A stretch of DNA of 64,000 nucleotides. Origin: CAYPAV01 sp964408805 (lineage in GTDB: Bacteria; Pseudomonadota; Alphaproteobacteria; UBA8366). The stretch covers positions 21,945-85,944 of the forward strand of contig CAYPAV010000021.1 in NCBI GenBank assembly GCA_964408805.1, read 5' to 3'. Shown here one piece after another: positions 44,400 to 53,098 of the stretch. Made by a program: the position numbers and the translations under genes. The notes below the pieces were generated by a model that had not been told where the DNA came from, ran no database searches, and saw only the letters and a program-made list of their open reading frames with translations. Positions within the stretch are counted from its first letter, which is position 1. The number at the start of each line of letters is the position of its first letter.

Positions 44400-45305
44400 T
44401 TAGCGTGGTCGAGAAGCGAGGAAGCGCGGCATCGGCAGCACCGAGCCAAGCGCCAGCGTGATCAATCCCAATGCGGCGAGTTCGGCGAATCCGACCGGCT
44501 CGCCCAGAACCACCGCACCCGACAGAACACCGATCAGCGGGACCGGCAATACGCCGAGCGAGGCAACCGGAGTCGAGACGATGTTCAGCACCCTGATCCA
44601 GAGCGCGAAACCGCACATGTTGCCGATGATCACCGTATAGACAACGGCGAAGACGCCAAGGCTGGTGAGGTCGCGATAGGGATCTTCGTCGAAGGTCAGC
44701 GCCAGCAGAACGAGAGGGACACCGCCGATCAAGAGCTGCCAGGCGGCCAACGTCATCGGCGGGGTCTTCCAGACACGTTTCTGGATGACGGTGCCGACGC
44801 CCCAGCTCGCGGCGGCGCCGAGAATCGCGAGAACGCCGAGCGGCGCCTCCCGAAAGGTGCCGAAATCCTCGAAGGTCAGGACGGCGATCGTGCCGAGGCC
44901 GCAGGAGATCCCGAAAATTCGGCCGAAACTAGCCCTCTCCCGGCCAATGACGAGACCCACCAGAAAGGCCCAGAGCGGCATACTGTAGGCCAGCACCACG
45001 GCCCGGCCGGCGGTCAATAGGGTGAGGCCGATCGCGGTGAAGAGAAACCAGCCGGTAACGTTGAATAGCGCGCAGATTGCCGCGATCCGCCATTCCGAGC
45101 GCGGCAGGCGAATATCCTCGCCCATCACCCGGGCGAAAACCAGAACGACGATGCCGCTGAAAATCGCCGTCAGCCAACGAAAGGTCAGCACGGGAAGTTC
45201 GACGACACCGTATTTCATGATCGGCCATCCGAGCCCGAAGGCCAGGATGATGCCGATCAGCATGAAGATGGCCGCCATCGTCGGCCGGCCGTCATTGGAC
45301 GTCAT
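44400..45305 (-). CDS. EamA/DMT-family permease
   Basis: Integral membrane transporter of 301 aa with ten predicted helices and two EamA repeats (LGWPIMKYGVVELPVLTFRWLTAIFSG and, later, LGVLPVPLIGVLSGAVVLGEPVGFAELAALGLI). Family members export amino acids, nucleotides or drugs, or are of unknown substrate. It converges with the LdtR-like gene, ten bases apart. Confidence 0.9.
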   Translation of the reverse strand: MTSNDGRPTMAAIFMLIGIILAFGLGWPIMKYGVVELPVLTFRWLTAIFSGIVVLVFARVMGEDIRLPRSEWRIAAICALFNVTGWFLFTAIGLTLLTAGRAVVLAYSMPLWAFLVGLVIGRERASFGRIFGISCGLGTIAVLTFEDFGTFREAPLGVLAILGAAASWGVGTVIQKRVWKTPPMTLAAWQLLIGGVPLVLLALTFDEDPYRDLTSLGVFAVVYTVIIGNMCGFALWIRVLNIVSTPVASLGVLPVPLIGVLSGAVVLGEPVGFAELAALGLITLALGSVLPMPRFLASRPR

Positions 45306-45389
45306 GGCGTGGAGATACTCTTGAGTGCCGCGCGACTATAGGCGCGTGGCCCCGAGGTGCAATGCGTGATATCAACGCGTCGAGGGAAT

Positions 45390-46331
45390 ATGCGTCTCGA
45401 TTGGAAATCATCCGGAATGGATCTCGGATTTTTCGGCAATTTCGGCCATCGGTTGCGGCTCGCCCGCGAATTGCCGCCGCGGCTGGTCCTCGCCAAGATC
45501 GCCAAGCGGTTGCCGGGAACTGATCCGGCCCGGGTTCGCATCGCCGAAATCGTTCACTCGCCGAAGGATCTCGATCCCGGTCGCCTGATCGGTTTCTTTC
45601 TATCGCAGGAGCGACATCTGGCGGCCGAAATCGACCGCCTGCCACTTGAATTCGAGGGAAGACGTGTCCTTGAGATCGGTCCCGGGCCATTGGCCGGATG
45701 GGGGCCGATGGCGCTCTTCCGGGGCGCCGCCCGAGTTTATGCGGTGGATCCCGACTGGGTGCCGGGGGTCATCCTCGATCCGGCCGTCGAAGCGGCCTAT
45801 CTCAAGGGTCATTTCACCGCATTGGCCGAGGCTTTCGGCCCCCGGATGGACTATCCGACGTTCCGCCGACGCATCAAGGAAGACCTTTCGGTGGAGCGGA
45901 AATCTCTCATGGATCTCGAGATCGAGGATGGTGTCGATATTGTGCTATCGAACTCCTGTCTCGAGCATATCGATGATCCGGGATCATCGATGGAGCGGCT
46001 CGGACGGTTCTGCATGCCGGATACCAGGTTCATGCATCTCGTCAATTTAGGCAATCACCGCGACCGGGCGCGGCCGTTCCGGACGATCTATGAAATGCCG
46101 CCGGATGAGTATCATCGCCGCTTTGGACGACACATCAATCTTCTGCGCGCACCCGAGATCGAGCGCGCCTTCGTCGAGGGCGTCATGCCGACGCGCATGG
46201 TAATCGTCGACCGGCGCGACGACGATCCGGATATCGAAGCAAGGCACGATTATTGGCGAGACCGGCATTCGGCCGAGGTGCTGTCGATTAGAACCGCTCT
46301 CTTCGTCGAGGCGGAAGGCGAAGCGCCATGA
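45390..46331 (+). CDS. SAM-dependent methyltransferase-like protein (class I fold)
   Basis: Protein of about 313 aa with a class I methyltransferase core. The AdoMet motif is RRVLEIGPGPLAGWGPMAL, the second strand acid is AVDPDW, and VDIVLSNSCLEHIDDP fits the fourth strand with the usual Cys-Leu-Glu-His region. The C-terminal part, with YEMPPDEYHRRFGRHINLLRAPEIERAF, is family-specific. The ATG at 45390 has GAGGGA upstream; a later start at 45417 is possible. Substrate unknown. Its stop overlaps the next gene by four bases, so both are co-expressed. Confidence 0.8.
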   Translation: MRLDWKSSGMDLGFFGNFGHRLRLARELPPRLVLAKIAKRLPGTDPARVRIAEIVHSPKDLDPGRLIGFFLSQERHLAAEIDRLPLEFEGRRVLEIGPGPLAGWGPMALFRGAARVYAVDPDWVPGVILDPAVEAAYLKGHFTALAEAFGPRMDYPTFRRRIKEDLSVERKSLMDLEIEDGVDIVLSNSCLEHIDDPGSSMERLGRFCMPDTRFMHLVNLGNHRDRARPFRTIYEMPPDEYHRRFGRHINLLRAPEIERAFVEGVMPTRMVIVDRRDDDPDIEARHDYWRDRHSAEVLSIRTALFVEAEGEAP

Positions 46332-46525
46332 CCCGTCGCGGTGCCGTCCTGTTCGAGTTCATTCGCGTCGGCGCCTATGTGAAGGTCTGCGCGGTCGACG
46401 AGCGAACCGGGGTCGAGGTTTCCCTTGTCGGCGATCCGAAGCGGAGCAGCAAATATCTTAAGATGTTGGCCATGCAAAAGCTCGATCGCGTCCTCGCCAG
46501 ACTTGCCGCGGAAGGCAAAAAATAG
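46328..46525 (+). CDS. Small conserved protein, DUF6898-like
   Basis: Protein of 65 aa with the pattern VLFEFIRVGAYVKVCAVDERTGVEVSLVGDP, followed by LKMLAMQKLDRVLAR. The same short sequence type occurs in other Rhodospirillales as a conserved protein of unknown function (I believe DUF6898). The start overlaps the methyltransferase stop by four bases. No function can be offered. Confidence 0.72.
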   Translation: MTRRGAVLFEFIRVGAYVKVCAVDERTGVEVSLVGDPKRSSKYLKMLAMQKLDRVLARLAAEGKK

Positions 46526-46564
46526 CGCGGTTGAAGTGGTCCCCACGGCCCGGCGGACAAGAAA

Positions 46565-46590
46565 ACGGCCGGTCGCGGGGGACCGGCCGT
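46565..46590. terminator. GC-rich hairpin between convergent genes
   Basis: A perfect ten-base stem, ACGGCCGGTC at 46565-46574 with its complement at 46581-46590 around GCGGGG. Read on the minus strand it is followed by a T-rich stretch (TTTTCTT), which suits termination of the mucR transcript. On the plus strand there is no T run, so it would be a weak terminator for the small gene upstream. Confidence 0.65.
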
Positions 46591-46616
46591 GAAATTGGGC
46601 GATATTTTGTGGTTTA

Positions 46617-47054
46617 TCAGGCGTCCGCGCCTCGACCGCCGGACCGGCCGAGGCCGATCTTCTTGGCGAAAGCGGACCGTTGCTTGGAATAATTGGGGGC
46701 GACCATGGGGTAATCGGCCGGAAGGCCCCATTTTGACCGATATTCGTCCGGCGTCAGGTCATAGACCGTCCGAAGGTGGCGTTTCAGCATTTTCAGCTTC
46801 TTGCCGTCCTCCAAACAGACGATGTAATCCGGCGTGATCGACTTGCGGACCGAGATCGCGGCCTTGCGCGGCAGACCGTTTCCCGTCGGCGACGCGCTCT
46901 TGACCTTTCGAAGCGTGCCGTAAACCGTGTTGATGACGTCCGGAAGCTGCGTTGCCGGCAGCGAGTTGTTCCCGACATAGGCTGCGACGACCTCTGCGGT
47001 CATGCGGAGGATCTCGTCTCGACTAGCTTTCTGCTCTGTCGTTTCCTGGCTCAT
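46617..47054 (-). CDS. MucR-family transcriptional regulator
   Basis: Zinc-finger-like DNA-binding regulator of 145 aa, found mainly in alphaproteobacteria. The DNA-binding region is PDYIVCLEDGKKLKMLKRHLRTVYDLTPDEYRSKWGLPADYPMVAPNYSKQRS, with one Cys and the downstream His typical of the MucR/Ros single zinc-finger fold. These proteins act as H-NS-like silencers at AT-rich promoters, often including their own. The upstream intergenic region is AT-rich and fits autoregulation. Confidence 0.93.
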   Translation of the reverse strand: MSQETTEQKASRDEILRMTAEVVAAYVGNNSLPATQLPDVINTVYGTLRKVKSASPTGNGLPRKAAISVRKSITPDYIVCLEDGKKLKMLKRHLRTVYDLTPDEYRSKWGLPADYPMVAPNYSKQRSAFAKKIGLGRSGGRGADA

Positions 47055-47416
47055 GCGTACTACCCAAAGATATTTGGATTTATTATCTAATTATTCAGTC
47101 GCATATTTGAGATTAGGAGTCAACATTATTACAAGACTTGCGCAGTAATCGAATCTAATTCGAATCTATAGGCATAGTAATAAAATTCTATATTCTTCAT
47201 TATACATACTATATATTCCAATTTTTCCCTGGGGAGGCCCAAAATACGGTATGTCCTGCGACGTTATTCTTGCCGGGAGATTGTAATCGGCATCGTTGCC
47301 GGATCGACACTTAGTAGCCTACTGGCCAGAAATCGCGACATATGGTATTAACTGGGGCGGATTTGCCCCTCGGTATGAGGGGCTGGAAATAATGGATTGT
47401 CGAGAGGGGCGGGGAA
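47055..47416. promoter_or_regulatory. AT-rich intergenic region between divergent mucR and rpiB
   Basis: About 360 bases with no supported gene. The core around 47080-47230 is clearly AT-rich with many TpA steps (for example TAATAAAATTCTATATTC and ATACATACTATATATTCC), a composition that MucR-type regulators prefer. It should carry the divergent promoters of mucR and rpiB. No exact -35/-10 or operator can be fixed from sequence alone. Confidence 0.55.
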
Positions 47417-47851
47417 GTGGCGCGAGAGACTATTGCCATCGCCTCTGATCACGCCGGTATCGAATTGAAAACGGCCTTGAAGGACGCCCTGGGCGAGATG
47501 GGTCACGAGACGCTTGATCTTGGAACCGATGGGCCGGACTCGGTCGACTATCCGGATTTCGCCGCAGCCCTCGCGGCGGCGCTGGGCGACGGCCGGGCGG
47601 TGCGCGGCGTGCTTATTTGCGGGACCGGCATCGGCATGTCGATCGCGGTGAACCGGCACGCGCATATCCGCGCCGCGCTCTGCCATAACGCGACCGATGC
47701 GCGCCTTTCGCGTCAGCACAATGATGCCAATGTCATCGTTTTGGGCGCGCGGACCTTGGGGTCCGAAGTGGCGCACGACTGTTTGCGGACGTTCTTGGAG
47801 ACAGAATTCGAAGGCGGCCGGCACCAGCGGCGCGTCTCGAAGATGTCTTGA
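47417..47851 (+). CDS. rpiB: Ribose-5-phosphate isomerase B
   Basis: Sugar-phosphate isomerase of 144 aa. The family pattern is IAIASDHAGIELKTALK and VRGVLICGTGIGMSIAVNRHAHIRAALCHNATDARLSRQHNDANVIVLGAR, with the catalytic Cys in LICGTG and the His residues later on. It interconverts ribose 5-phosphate and ribulose 5-phosphate. The start is GTG at 47417. It leads a run of co-directional genes beginning with glyA 61 bases later. Confidence 0.95.
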   Translation: MARETIAIASDHAGIELKTALKDALGEMGHETLDLGTDGPDSVDYPDFAAALAAALGDGRAVRGVLICGTGIGMSIAVNRHAHIRAALCHNATDARLSRQHNDANVIVLGARTLGSEVAHDCLRTFLETEFEGGRHQRRVSKMS

Positions 47852-47912
47852 ACCGGTCGCCTCTCGGCGCGGCGGATGCGTTGGCGGGGCGGAAGCAAAG
47901 GGAAGGAAACAC

Positions 47913-49223
47913 ATGTCTGGGACGAGCGCGGCATCGAATCGCCCGACATTCGACGGCTTTTTTGATGCCGACCTGGAAACGCGCGATCCGGAAATCGCCG
48001 CCGCCATATCGAGCGAACTAACTAGGCAACGCTCGGAAATCGAGTTGATCGCCTCCGAGAACATCGTCAGCCGGGCGGTGCTCGAGGCGGTCGGATCGGT
48101 CATGACCAACAAATATGCCGAAGGCTATCCGGGCCGCCGCTACTATGGCGGTTGCGTGCATGTGGATGTCGCGGAGAGCCTCGCGATCGCGCGCGCCAAG
48201 GCGCTTTTCGGCTGCGAGTACGTCAACGTCCAGCCGCATTCGGGCGCCCAGGCCAACAACGCGGTCTATATGGCGCTGCTGTCGCCGGGCGACACCCTGA
48301 TGGGGATGGCGCTCGCGGCGGGCGGACATCTAACCCATGGTGCCGCCCCCAATCAGTCCGGAAAGTGGTTCGATGCCGTCCAATACGGCGTCCGCGAGGA
48401 AGACGGGCTGATCGATTTCGACGAGGTCGCCCGGCTGGCGACGGAGACGCGCCCAAAAATTATCGTGGCCGGTGGATCGGCTTATGCCCGCGAGATCGAT
48501 TTTCCGCGCTTTCGGGAGATCGCGGATGCGGTCGACGCCTATTTCATGGTCGATATGGCGCATTTCGCGGGGTTGGTTGCCGGCGGTGTGCATCCAAGCC
48601 CCGTACCGCACGCGGATATCGTCACCTTCACGACCCACAAGACGCTGCGCGGACCTCGCGGCGGCGCCATCGTGACCAATGACGAGGCGATCGCGAAAAA
48701 GATCAACTCCGCGATCTTCCCCGGCACCCAGGGTGGACCGCTGATGCATGTGATCGCCGGCAAGGCGGTCGCCTTCGGGGAAGCGCTCAAGCCCGAATTC
48801 AAAGACTACGCCAAGGCGGTGAAGGAAAACGCGGCGGTCCTCTCGGCGACCCTGGAGGCGGGCGGCCTCGATATCGTCGGCGGTGGCACCGACACCCATA
48901 TGGTGCTGGTCGATTTGCGCCCCCTGAAACTGACGGGTAAGGCCGCCGAGGCCAGCCTGGAACGGGCCGGCCTTACCTGCAACAAGAATACGGTGCCGTT
49001 CGATCCGGAAAAGCCGATGGTCACTTCGGGCATCCGGCTGGGCACGCCGGCGGCGACGAGCCGGGGGTTTGGACAAGCCGAGTTTCGCCGGGTGGGTGAA
49101 CTCATCAATCAAGTTCTTCAGGGGTTGGCGGGACAAGCCGGCGACCAGTCGGCGACTGAAGCCGAGGTTCGCGCGCGTGTCACCGAGCTTTGCGAGCGAT
49201 TTCCGATTTATCCCGAGCCATAG
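47913..49223 (+). CDS. glyA: Serine hydroxymethyltransferase
   Basis: PLP enzyme of 436 aa that interconverts serine and glycine with tetrahydrofolate. Landmarks are LIASENIVSRAVLEAVGSVMTNKYAEGYPGRRYYGGC, MVDMAHFAGLVAGGVHPSP and the PLP-lysine segment TTHKTLRGPRGG. The order rpiB-glyA-nrdR-rib genes is common in alphaproteobacteria. The start at 47913 has AAGGAAA upstream. No glycine riboswitch was seen in the short leader. Confidence 0.97.
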   Translation: MSGTSAASNRPTFDGFFDADLETRDPEIAAAISSELTRQRSEIELIASENIVSRAVLEAVGSVMTNKYAEGYPGRRYYGGCVHVDVAESLAIARAKALFGCEYVNVQPHSGAQANNAVYMALLSPGDTLMGMALAAGGHLTHGAAPNQSGKWFDAVQYGVREEDGLIDFDEVARLATETRPKIIVAGGSAYAREIDFPRFREIADAVDAYFMVDMAHFAGLVAGGVHPSPVPHADIVTFTTHKTLRGPRGGAIVTNDEAIAKKINSAIFPGTQGGPLMHVIAGKAVAFGEALKPEFKDYAKAVKENAAVLSATLEAGGLDIVGGGTDTHMVLVDLRPLKLTGKAAEASLERAGLTCNKNTVPFDPEKPMVTSGIRLGTPAATSRGFGQAEFRRVGELINQVLQGLAGQAGDQSATEAEVRARVTELCERFPIYPEP

Positions 49224-49247
49224 AGCGAGGGGGGAGGAGGCAGAGAG

Positions 49248-49709
49248 ATGCGATGTCCGTTTTGCGGCAATGAAGACACGCAGGTAAAGGATTCCCGGCC
49301 GACCGAGGACAATACGGCGATCCGGCGGCGCCGGTTTTGCCCCAGCTGCACGGCGCGTTTTACCACCTTCGAGCGGGTGCAGCTGCGCGAATTGACCGTG
49401 GTCAAGAAGAACGGTCAGCGCGAGCCCTTCGATCGCGATAAACTGGCGCGCTCGATGATGATCGCGCTCCGCAAACGGCCCGTCGATCCCGACCGCATGG
49501 AACGCGTCGTCAACGGCATCGTGCGCCGCATGGAAAGCTCGGGTGAGAGCGAGATCAAGGGCGAGACCATCGGCGAATTGGTGATGGAGGCGCTTGCCTC
49601 GCTGGATCAGGTCGCTTATGTCCGATTCGCATCCGTTTACCGGAATTTCCGGGAAGCCAAGGATTTCGAGGATTTCATCACTGGCGAATTCGCCGAAGAA
49701 GCAGACTGA
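49248..49709 (+). CDS. nrdR: Transcriptional repressor NrdR
   Basis: Ribonucleotide reductase regulator of 153 aa. The zinc ribbon is CPFCGNEDTQVKDSR with the second pair FCPSCTARFTTFERVQ, followed by the ATP-cone domain (VVKKNGQREPFDRDKLARSMMIALRKRPVD). It senses ATP/dATP and represses nrd operons. It follows glyA by 24 bases and precedes the riboflavin genes. Confidence 0.97.
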   Translation: MRCPFCGNEDTQVKDSRPTEDNTAIRRRRFCPSCTARFTTFERVQLRELTVVKKNGQREPFDRDKLARSMMIALRKRPVDPDRMERVVNGIVRRMESSGESEIKGETIGELVMEALASLDQVAYVRFASVYRNFREAKDFEDFITGEFAEEAD

Positions 49710-49728
49710 CGCCGACGACCGGCACTAC

Positions 49729-50820
49729 ATGAGCGCCGCGCTGGCCCTGGCGCGGCGGGGACTCGGGAATGTCTGGCCCAACCCCGCCGTGGGCTGCGTG
49801 ATCGTGGCCGATGGCGCGGATGGCGGCGAGGTCGTTGGTCGCGGGTGGACCCAGCCCGGCGGCCGGCCGCACGCCGAAACCGAGGCCTTGGCACGCGCCG
49901 GCGAGCTGGCGGCCGGCGCCACCGCATACGTCACCCTGGAGCCCTGCAGCCATCACGGCAAGACACCGCCTTGCGCGGACGCCCTGAGCGAGGCCGGCGT
50001 TCGGCGAGTGGTGGCCGCGATCGCGGACCCGGACCCCCGTGTCGGCGGCCGCGGCTTCGAAAAGCTTCGGAAGGCGGGTATCGAGGTCGAAACCGGCCTG
50101 CTCGCCGAGGCGGCGGAAGAGGTCAATCTCGGCTATCTGATGCGACGGCGGGTTGGTCGGCCGATGATTACGCTCAAAACGGCGACGACCTTGGACGGAC
50201 GCATAGCGACCCACCGCGGCGATAGTCAATGGATCACGGGGGAAGCCGCGCGGCGCCGGGCCCATCTGCTGCGGGCGACCCACGATGCGGTGCTGGTCGG
50301 GATCGGCACCGCGCTCGCCGACGATCCGCGATTGACCTGTCGGTTGCCGGGGCTCGAGATCCGAAGTCCAGTCCGGATCGTCGCCGATCCGCGCCTTCAA
50401 CTGCCGTTGATGAGTCAGCTCGCGCGGAACGCGGATGAAGCCCCGACTTGGCTTCTGACTTCGGCGGAGACGCCGCGCGAGCGACGCGCGGCGTTCGAGG
50501 AGCTCGGTGTTACGGTCCTGCCGGTTCGCGTCGGCGCCGATCATTACCCCGAAATCGACGCCGCGCTGAAGTGCCTGGGCGATGCCGGTCTGACGCGTGT
50601 CTTGCTCGAAGGAGGCGGTGGACTTGCCGCGGCTTTCATCCGCGCCGGCGTGGTCGACCAAATACTCTGGTTCCGCGCGGCCGGGATCATGGGCGGCGAT
50701 GGCATCGCGGCAGTGGCGCCTTTCGGCGTCGATACGCTGGATGACTTGCGACGTTTCGAACGGGTGTCAGTGGATTCGGTGGGCGAAGACTGGCTGGAAA
50801 CCTATCGGGTCGTGAACTAG
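49729..50820 (+). CDS. ribD: Bifunctional riboflavin biosynthesis deaminase/reductase RibD
   Basis: Two-domain enzyme of about 363 aa. The N-terminal deaminase has PNPAVGCVIV, HAETEALARAGELA and the zinc-binding PCSHHGKTPPCADAL; the C-terminal reductase begins around RPMITLKTATTLDGRIATHRGDSQWITG. It performs the second and third steps of riboflavin synthesis. The ATG at 49729 is the first one in frame after nrdR, but the conserved helix begins a few residues earlier (DADDRHYM), so the true start may be upstream, possibly the CTG at 49681 or the ATG at 49618 within nrdR. Confidence 0.94.
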   Translation: MSAALALARRGLGNVWPNPAVGCVIVADGADGGEVVGRGWTQPGGRPHAETEALARAGELAAGATAYVTLEPCSHHGKTPPCADALSEAGVRRVVAAIADPDPRVGGRGFEKLRKAGIEVETGLLAEAAEEVNLGYLMRRRVGRPMITLKTATTLDGRIATHRGDSQWITGEAARRRAHLLRATHDAVLVGIGTALADDPRLTCRLPGLEIRSPVRIVADPRLQLPLMSQLARNADEAPTWLLTSAETPRERRAAFEELGVTVLPVRVGADHYPEIDAALKCLGDAGLTRVLLEGGGGLAAAFIRAGVVDQILWFRAAGIMGGDGIAAVAPFGVDTLDDLRRFERVSVDSVGEDWLETYRVVN

Positions 50821-50847
50821 GTTCCTGCCAGAATCGTTGGAGGCGGA

Positions 50848-51441
50848 ATGTTCACGGGGCTGATCACGGATATTGGAAAGGTGCGCGCGCTAAGCCGCGG
50901 CGGCGACCTGCGCCTCGAAATCGCCACCAAATACGATATGACGGAGGTTGCGATCGGTGCCTCCATTGCGTGCTCAGGCGCCTGCCTGACCGTCATAGAG
51001 AAGGGCGACGACTGGTTCGCGGTCGAGGTCTCGGAGGAATCGATCTCGAAGACCACCATCGGCGACTGGGTGGTCGGGCGGTCCATCAACCTCGAGCGGT
51101 CGTTGAGGATCGGTGAGGAACTTGGCGGCCATTTGGTCTTCGGCCACGCCGATGGGATCGTCGAGGTGCGCGAGCGGCGCGGCGAGGGCGACAGCATTCG
51201 CTTCATCTTCGAGGCGCCGGCGGATCTGGCCCGGTTCATCGCGCCCAAGGGATGCGTGGCGCTCGATGGTGTCTCGCTGACGATCAACGAGGTCGACGGC
51301 ACGCAATTCGGCGTCAATATCATCCCCCATACGGCGGATGCCACGACCATGGGCGCGCTGGCGCCCGGCGACCGGCTCAACCTTGAGGTCGACATGCTGG
51401 CCAGATATGTTGCAAGGCTCTTAGAAGGCGGGAAGGAATAG
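50848..51441 (+). CDS. ribE: Riboflavin synthase alpha chain
   Basis: Final enzyme of riboflavin synthesis, 197 aa, made of two similar barrels. The starting motif MFTGLITDIGKVRAL and the repeat pattern are typical: SIACSGACLTVIEKGDDWFAVEVSEES for the first barrel and KGCVALDGVSLTINEVDGTQFGVNIIPHT for the second. It dismutates two lumazine molecules into riboflavin. It follows ribD by 27 bases. Confidence 0.96.
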   Translation: MFTGLITDIGKVRALSRGGDLRLEIATKYDMTEVAIGASIACSGACLTVIEKGDDWFAVEVSEESISKTTIGDWVVGRSINLERSLRIGEELGGHLVFGHADGIVEVRERRGEGDSIRFIFEAPADLARFIAPKGCVALDGVSLTINEVDGTQFGVNIIPHTADATTMGALAPGDRLNLEVDMLARYVARLLEGGKE

Positions 51442-51444
51442 TCC

Positions 51445-52626
51445 ATGGCCGAAGATAAAGGCAATCTCGTCTCCATCGACAAGGAGACGATCAAGCGCGC
51501 CAGCGAGGATCTGGAATTCCTGTCCTCGATCGAGGATATCATCGACGAGGCGCGCAACGGCCGGATGTTCATTCTGGTGGACGACGAGGAACGGGAAAAC
51601 GAGGGCGACCTTGTCATTCCCGCACAGATGGCGACGCCGGAGGCGATCAATTTCATGGCAATGCATGGGCGTGGACTGATTTGTCTCGCCCTGACCCATG
51701 ATCGTTGCGATCATCTAAACCTCAACTTGATGACCCAGATGAACGAGACCCGTCATTCGACCGCCTTCACGGTCTCCATCGAGGCGCGGGAGGGGGTCAC
51801 GACGGGAATTTCCGCACCCGACCGCGCCCTTACCATATCGGCCGCGATCGATCCCGCGAACGGCGCCGATGATATCGTTACACCCGGCCATGTGTTCCCG
51901 CTGATGGCGCGGGACGGCGGCGTTCTAGTCCGCGCGGGCCATACGGAAGCGGCCGTCGATCTGTCGCGGTTGGCCGGTCTCAACCCATCGGGCGTGATTT
52001 GCGAGATCATGAACGAGGATGGGACGATGTCCCGGCTGCCCGATCTGATCAAATTTGCCCAGTTCCACGGATTGAAGATCGGCGCCATCGCCGATTTGAT
52101 CGCCTATCGCCGGCGCAACGACCGGATCATCGAACGTATCGCCGAGACGATCCTGCGCAGCCGTCATGGCGGCGATTTCAAGATGTATGTCTACGCCAAC
52201 AAAGTGGAATACGCCGAGCACGTCGCACTGGTCATGGGCGACTTGTCCCATGGCGGACCGGTGATGGTCCGCATGCATGCGCTCAACATCTTGGACGATG
52301 CCTTGGGTTCGGTCGATCGTGGGCGCGACGGCATGTTGCAGCGTTCGATGGAAATGATCGGCGCCGAGGGGCGGGGCGTCATTGTCCTCATTCGCGAACC
52401 CCGGCGCACCTATTTGGCCGACATGGTGCGCGCGCATTCCATGGGACGGACACCCGATCGCAGCGCCCAGCGCCGAGAACTGCGCGACTACGGCGTCGGC
52501 GCGCAAATTTTGCTCGATCTCGGCGTGCATGAATTGATCCTGCTTTCGAACACGGTGAAGACGATCGTCGGTCTCGAGGGCTATGGCTTGAAACTGGTCG
52601 AACATCGATCCGTCGGGCCGGGTTGA
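51445..52626 (+). CDS. ribB: 3,4-dihydroxy-2-butanone 4-phosphate synthase with a degenerate GTP cyclohydrolase II domain
   Basis: The N-terminal half (residues about 25-225) is a complete DHBP synthase: LVDDEERENEGDLVIPAQ, TAFTVSIEAREGVTTGISAPDR, PGHVFPLMARDGGVLVRAGHTEAAVDL. It makes the four-carbon unit of riboflavin from ribulose 5-phosphate. The C-terminal half aligns with RibA but has lost its chemistry: at residues 278-295 the zinc cysteines of the motif CLTGDALFSLRCDC are Asn281, Arg292 and Arg294. Other zinc-site and GTP-binding residues are also changed. The GTP cyclohydrolase step must therefore be done by another protein. The stop overlaps the ribH start. Confidence 0.93.
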   Translation: MAEDKGNLVSIDKETIKRASEDLEFLSSIEDIIDEARNGRMFILVDDEERENEGDLVIPAQMATPEAINFMAMHGRGLICLALTHDRCDHLNLNLMTQMNETRHSTAFTVSIEAREGVTTGISAPDRALTISAAIDPANGADDIVTPGHVFPLMARDGGVLVRAGHTEAAVDLSRLAGLNPSGVICEIMNEDGTMSRLPDLIKFAQFHGLKIGAIADLIAYRRRNDRIIERIAETILRSRHGGDFKMYVYANKVEYAEHVALVMGDLSHGGPVMVRMHALNILDDALGSVDRGRDGMLQRSMEMIGAEGRGVIVLIREPRRTYLADMVRAHSMGRTPDRSAQRRELRDYGVGAQILLDLGVHELILLSNTVKTIVGLEGYGLKLVEHRSVGPG

Positions 52627-53096
52627 TGGCCGAGTTGCCGAATCCGAATATTCTGATCGTCGAATCCCGGTTCTACGAGGATATCGCCGATGAAATGGTA
52701 AGCGGTGCCCTCGCGGTTTTGGAAGAGGCCGGGGCCGAATACACCCGGATAGCCGTACCGGGCGCCTTCGAAATTCCGGCCGTGGTTTCTTATTCGGTAT
52801 GGCGACTGGATTATCATCCCGACGAACGCCGCTTCGACGGATACGTAACGCTTGGCTGCGTCATTCGCGGCGAGACCACCCATTACGACTATGTTTGCGG
52901 CGAGAGCGCGAGAGCCTTGATGGACCTTTCGACGCGATATGCCCTGGCGATGGGTTATGGAATTTTGACTTGCGAGACCCGCGAGCAAGCTTGGGCGCGA
53001 GCCTCGGTTGCCGAGGGGAACAAGGGTGGCGTGGTGGCGCGGGCCTGCCTCGACATGGTCTCTCTCAAGAACGAATTCGGCCTTTACCCGAGATAA
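52626..53096 (+). CDS. ribH: 6,7-dimethyl-8-ribityllumazine synthase
   Basis: Lumazine synthase of 156 aa. NILIVESRFYEDIADEMVSGALAVLEEAG, the substrate-binding region VPGAFEIPAVV and the active-site segment GCVIRGETTHYDYVCGES are all clear, as is GNKGGVVARACLDMV. It condenses the RibB and RibD products. The ATG at 52626 overlaps the ribB stop (TGATG) for coupling; the nusB gene starts two bases after its stop. Confidence 0.96.
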   Translation: MAELPNPNILIVESRFYEDIADEMVSGALAVLEEAGAEYTRIAVPGAFEIPAVVSYSVWRLDYHPDERRFDGYVTLGCVIRGETTHYDYVCGESARALMDLSTRYALAMGYGILTCETREQAWARASVAEGNKGGVVARACLDMVSLKNEFGLYPR

Positions 53097-53098
53097 AG

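Noticed and set aside
47852..47912. Glycine or other riboswitch upstream of glyA
   Set aside because: The leader is only 61 bases with no conserved aptamer elements.
49710..50847. FMN riboswitch controlling ribD or ribE
   Set aside because: The spaces are too short and no RFN element sequence is visible; the rib genes are instead tightly packed after nrdR.
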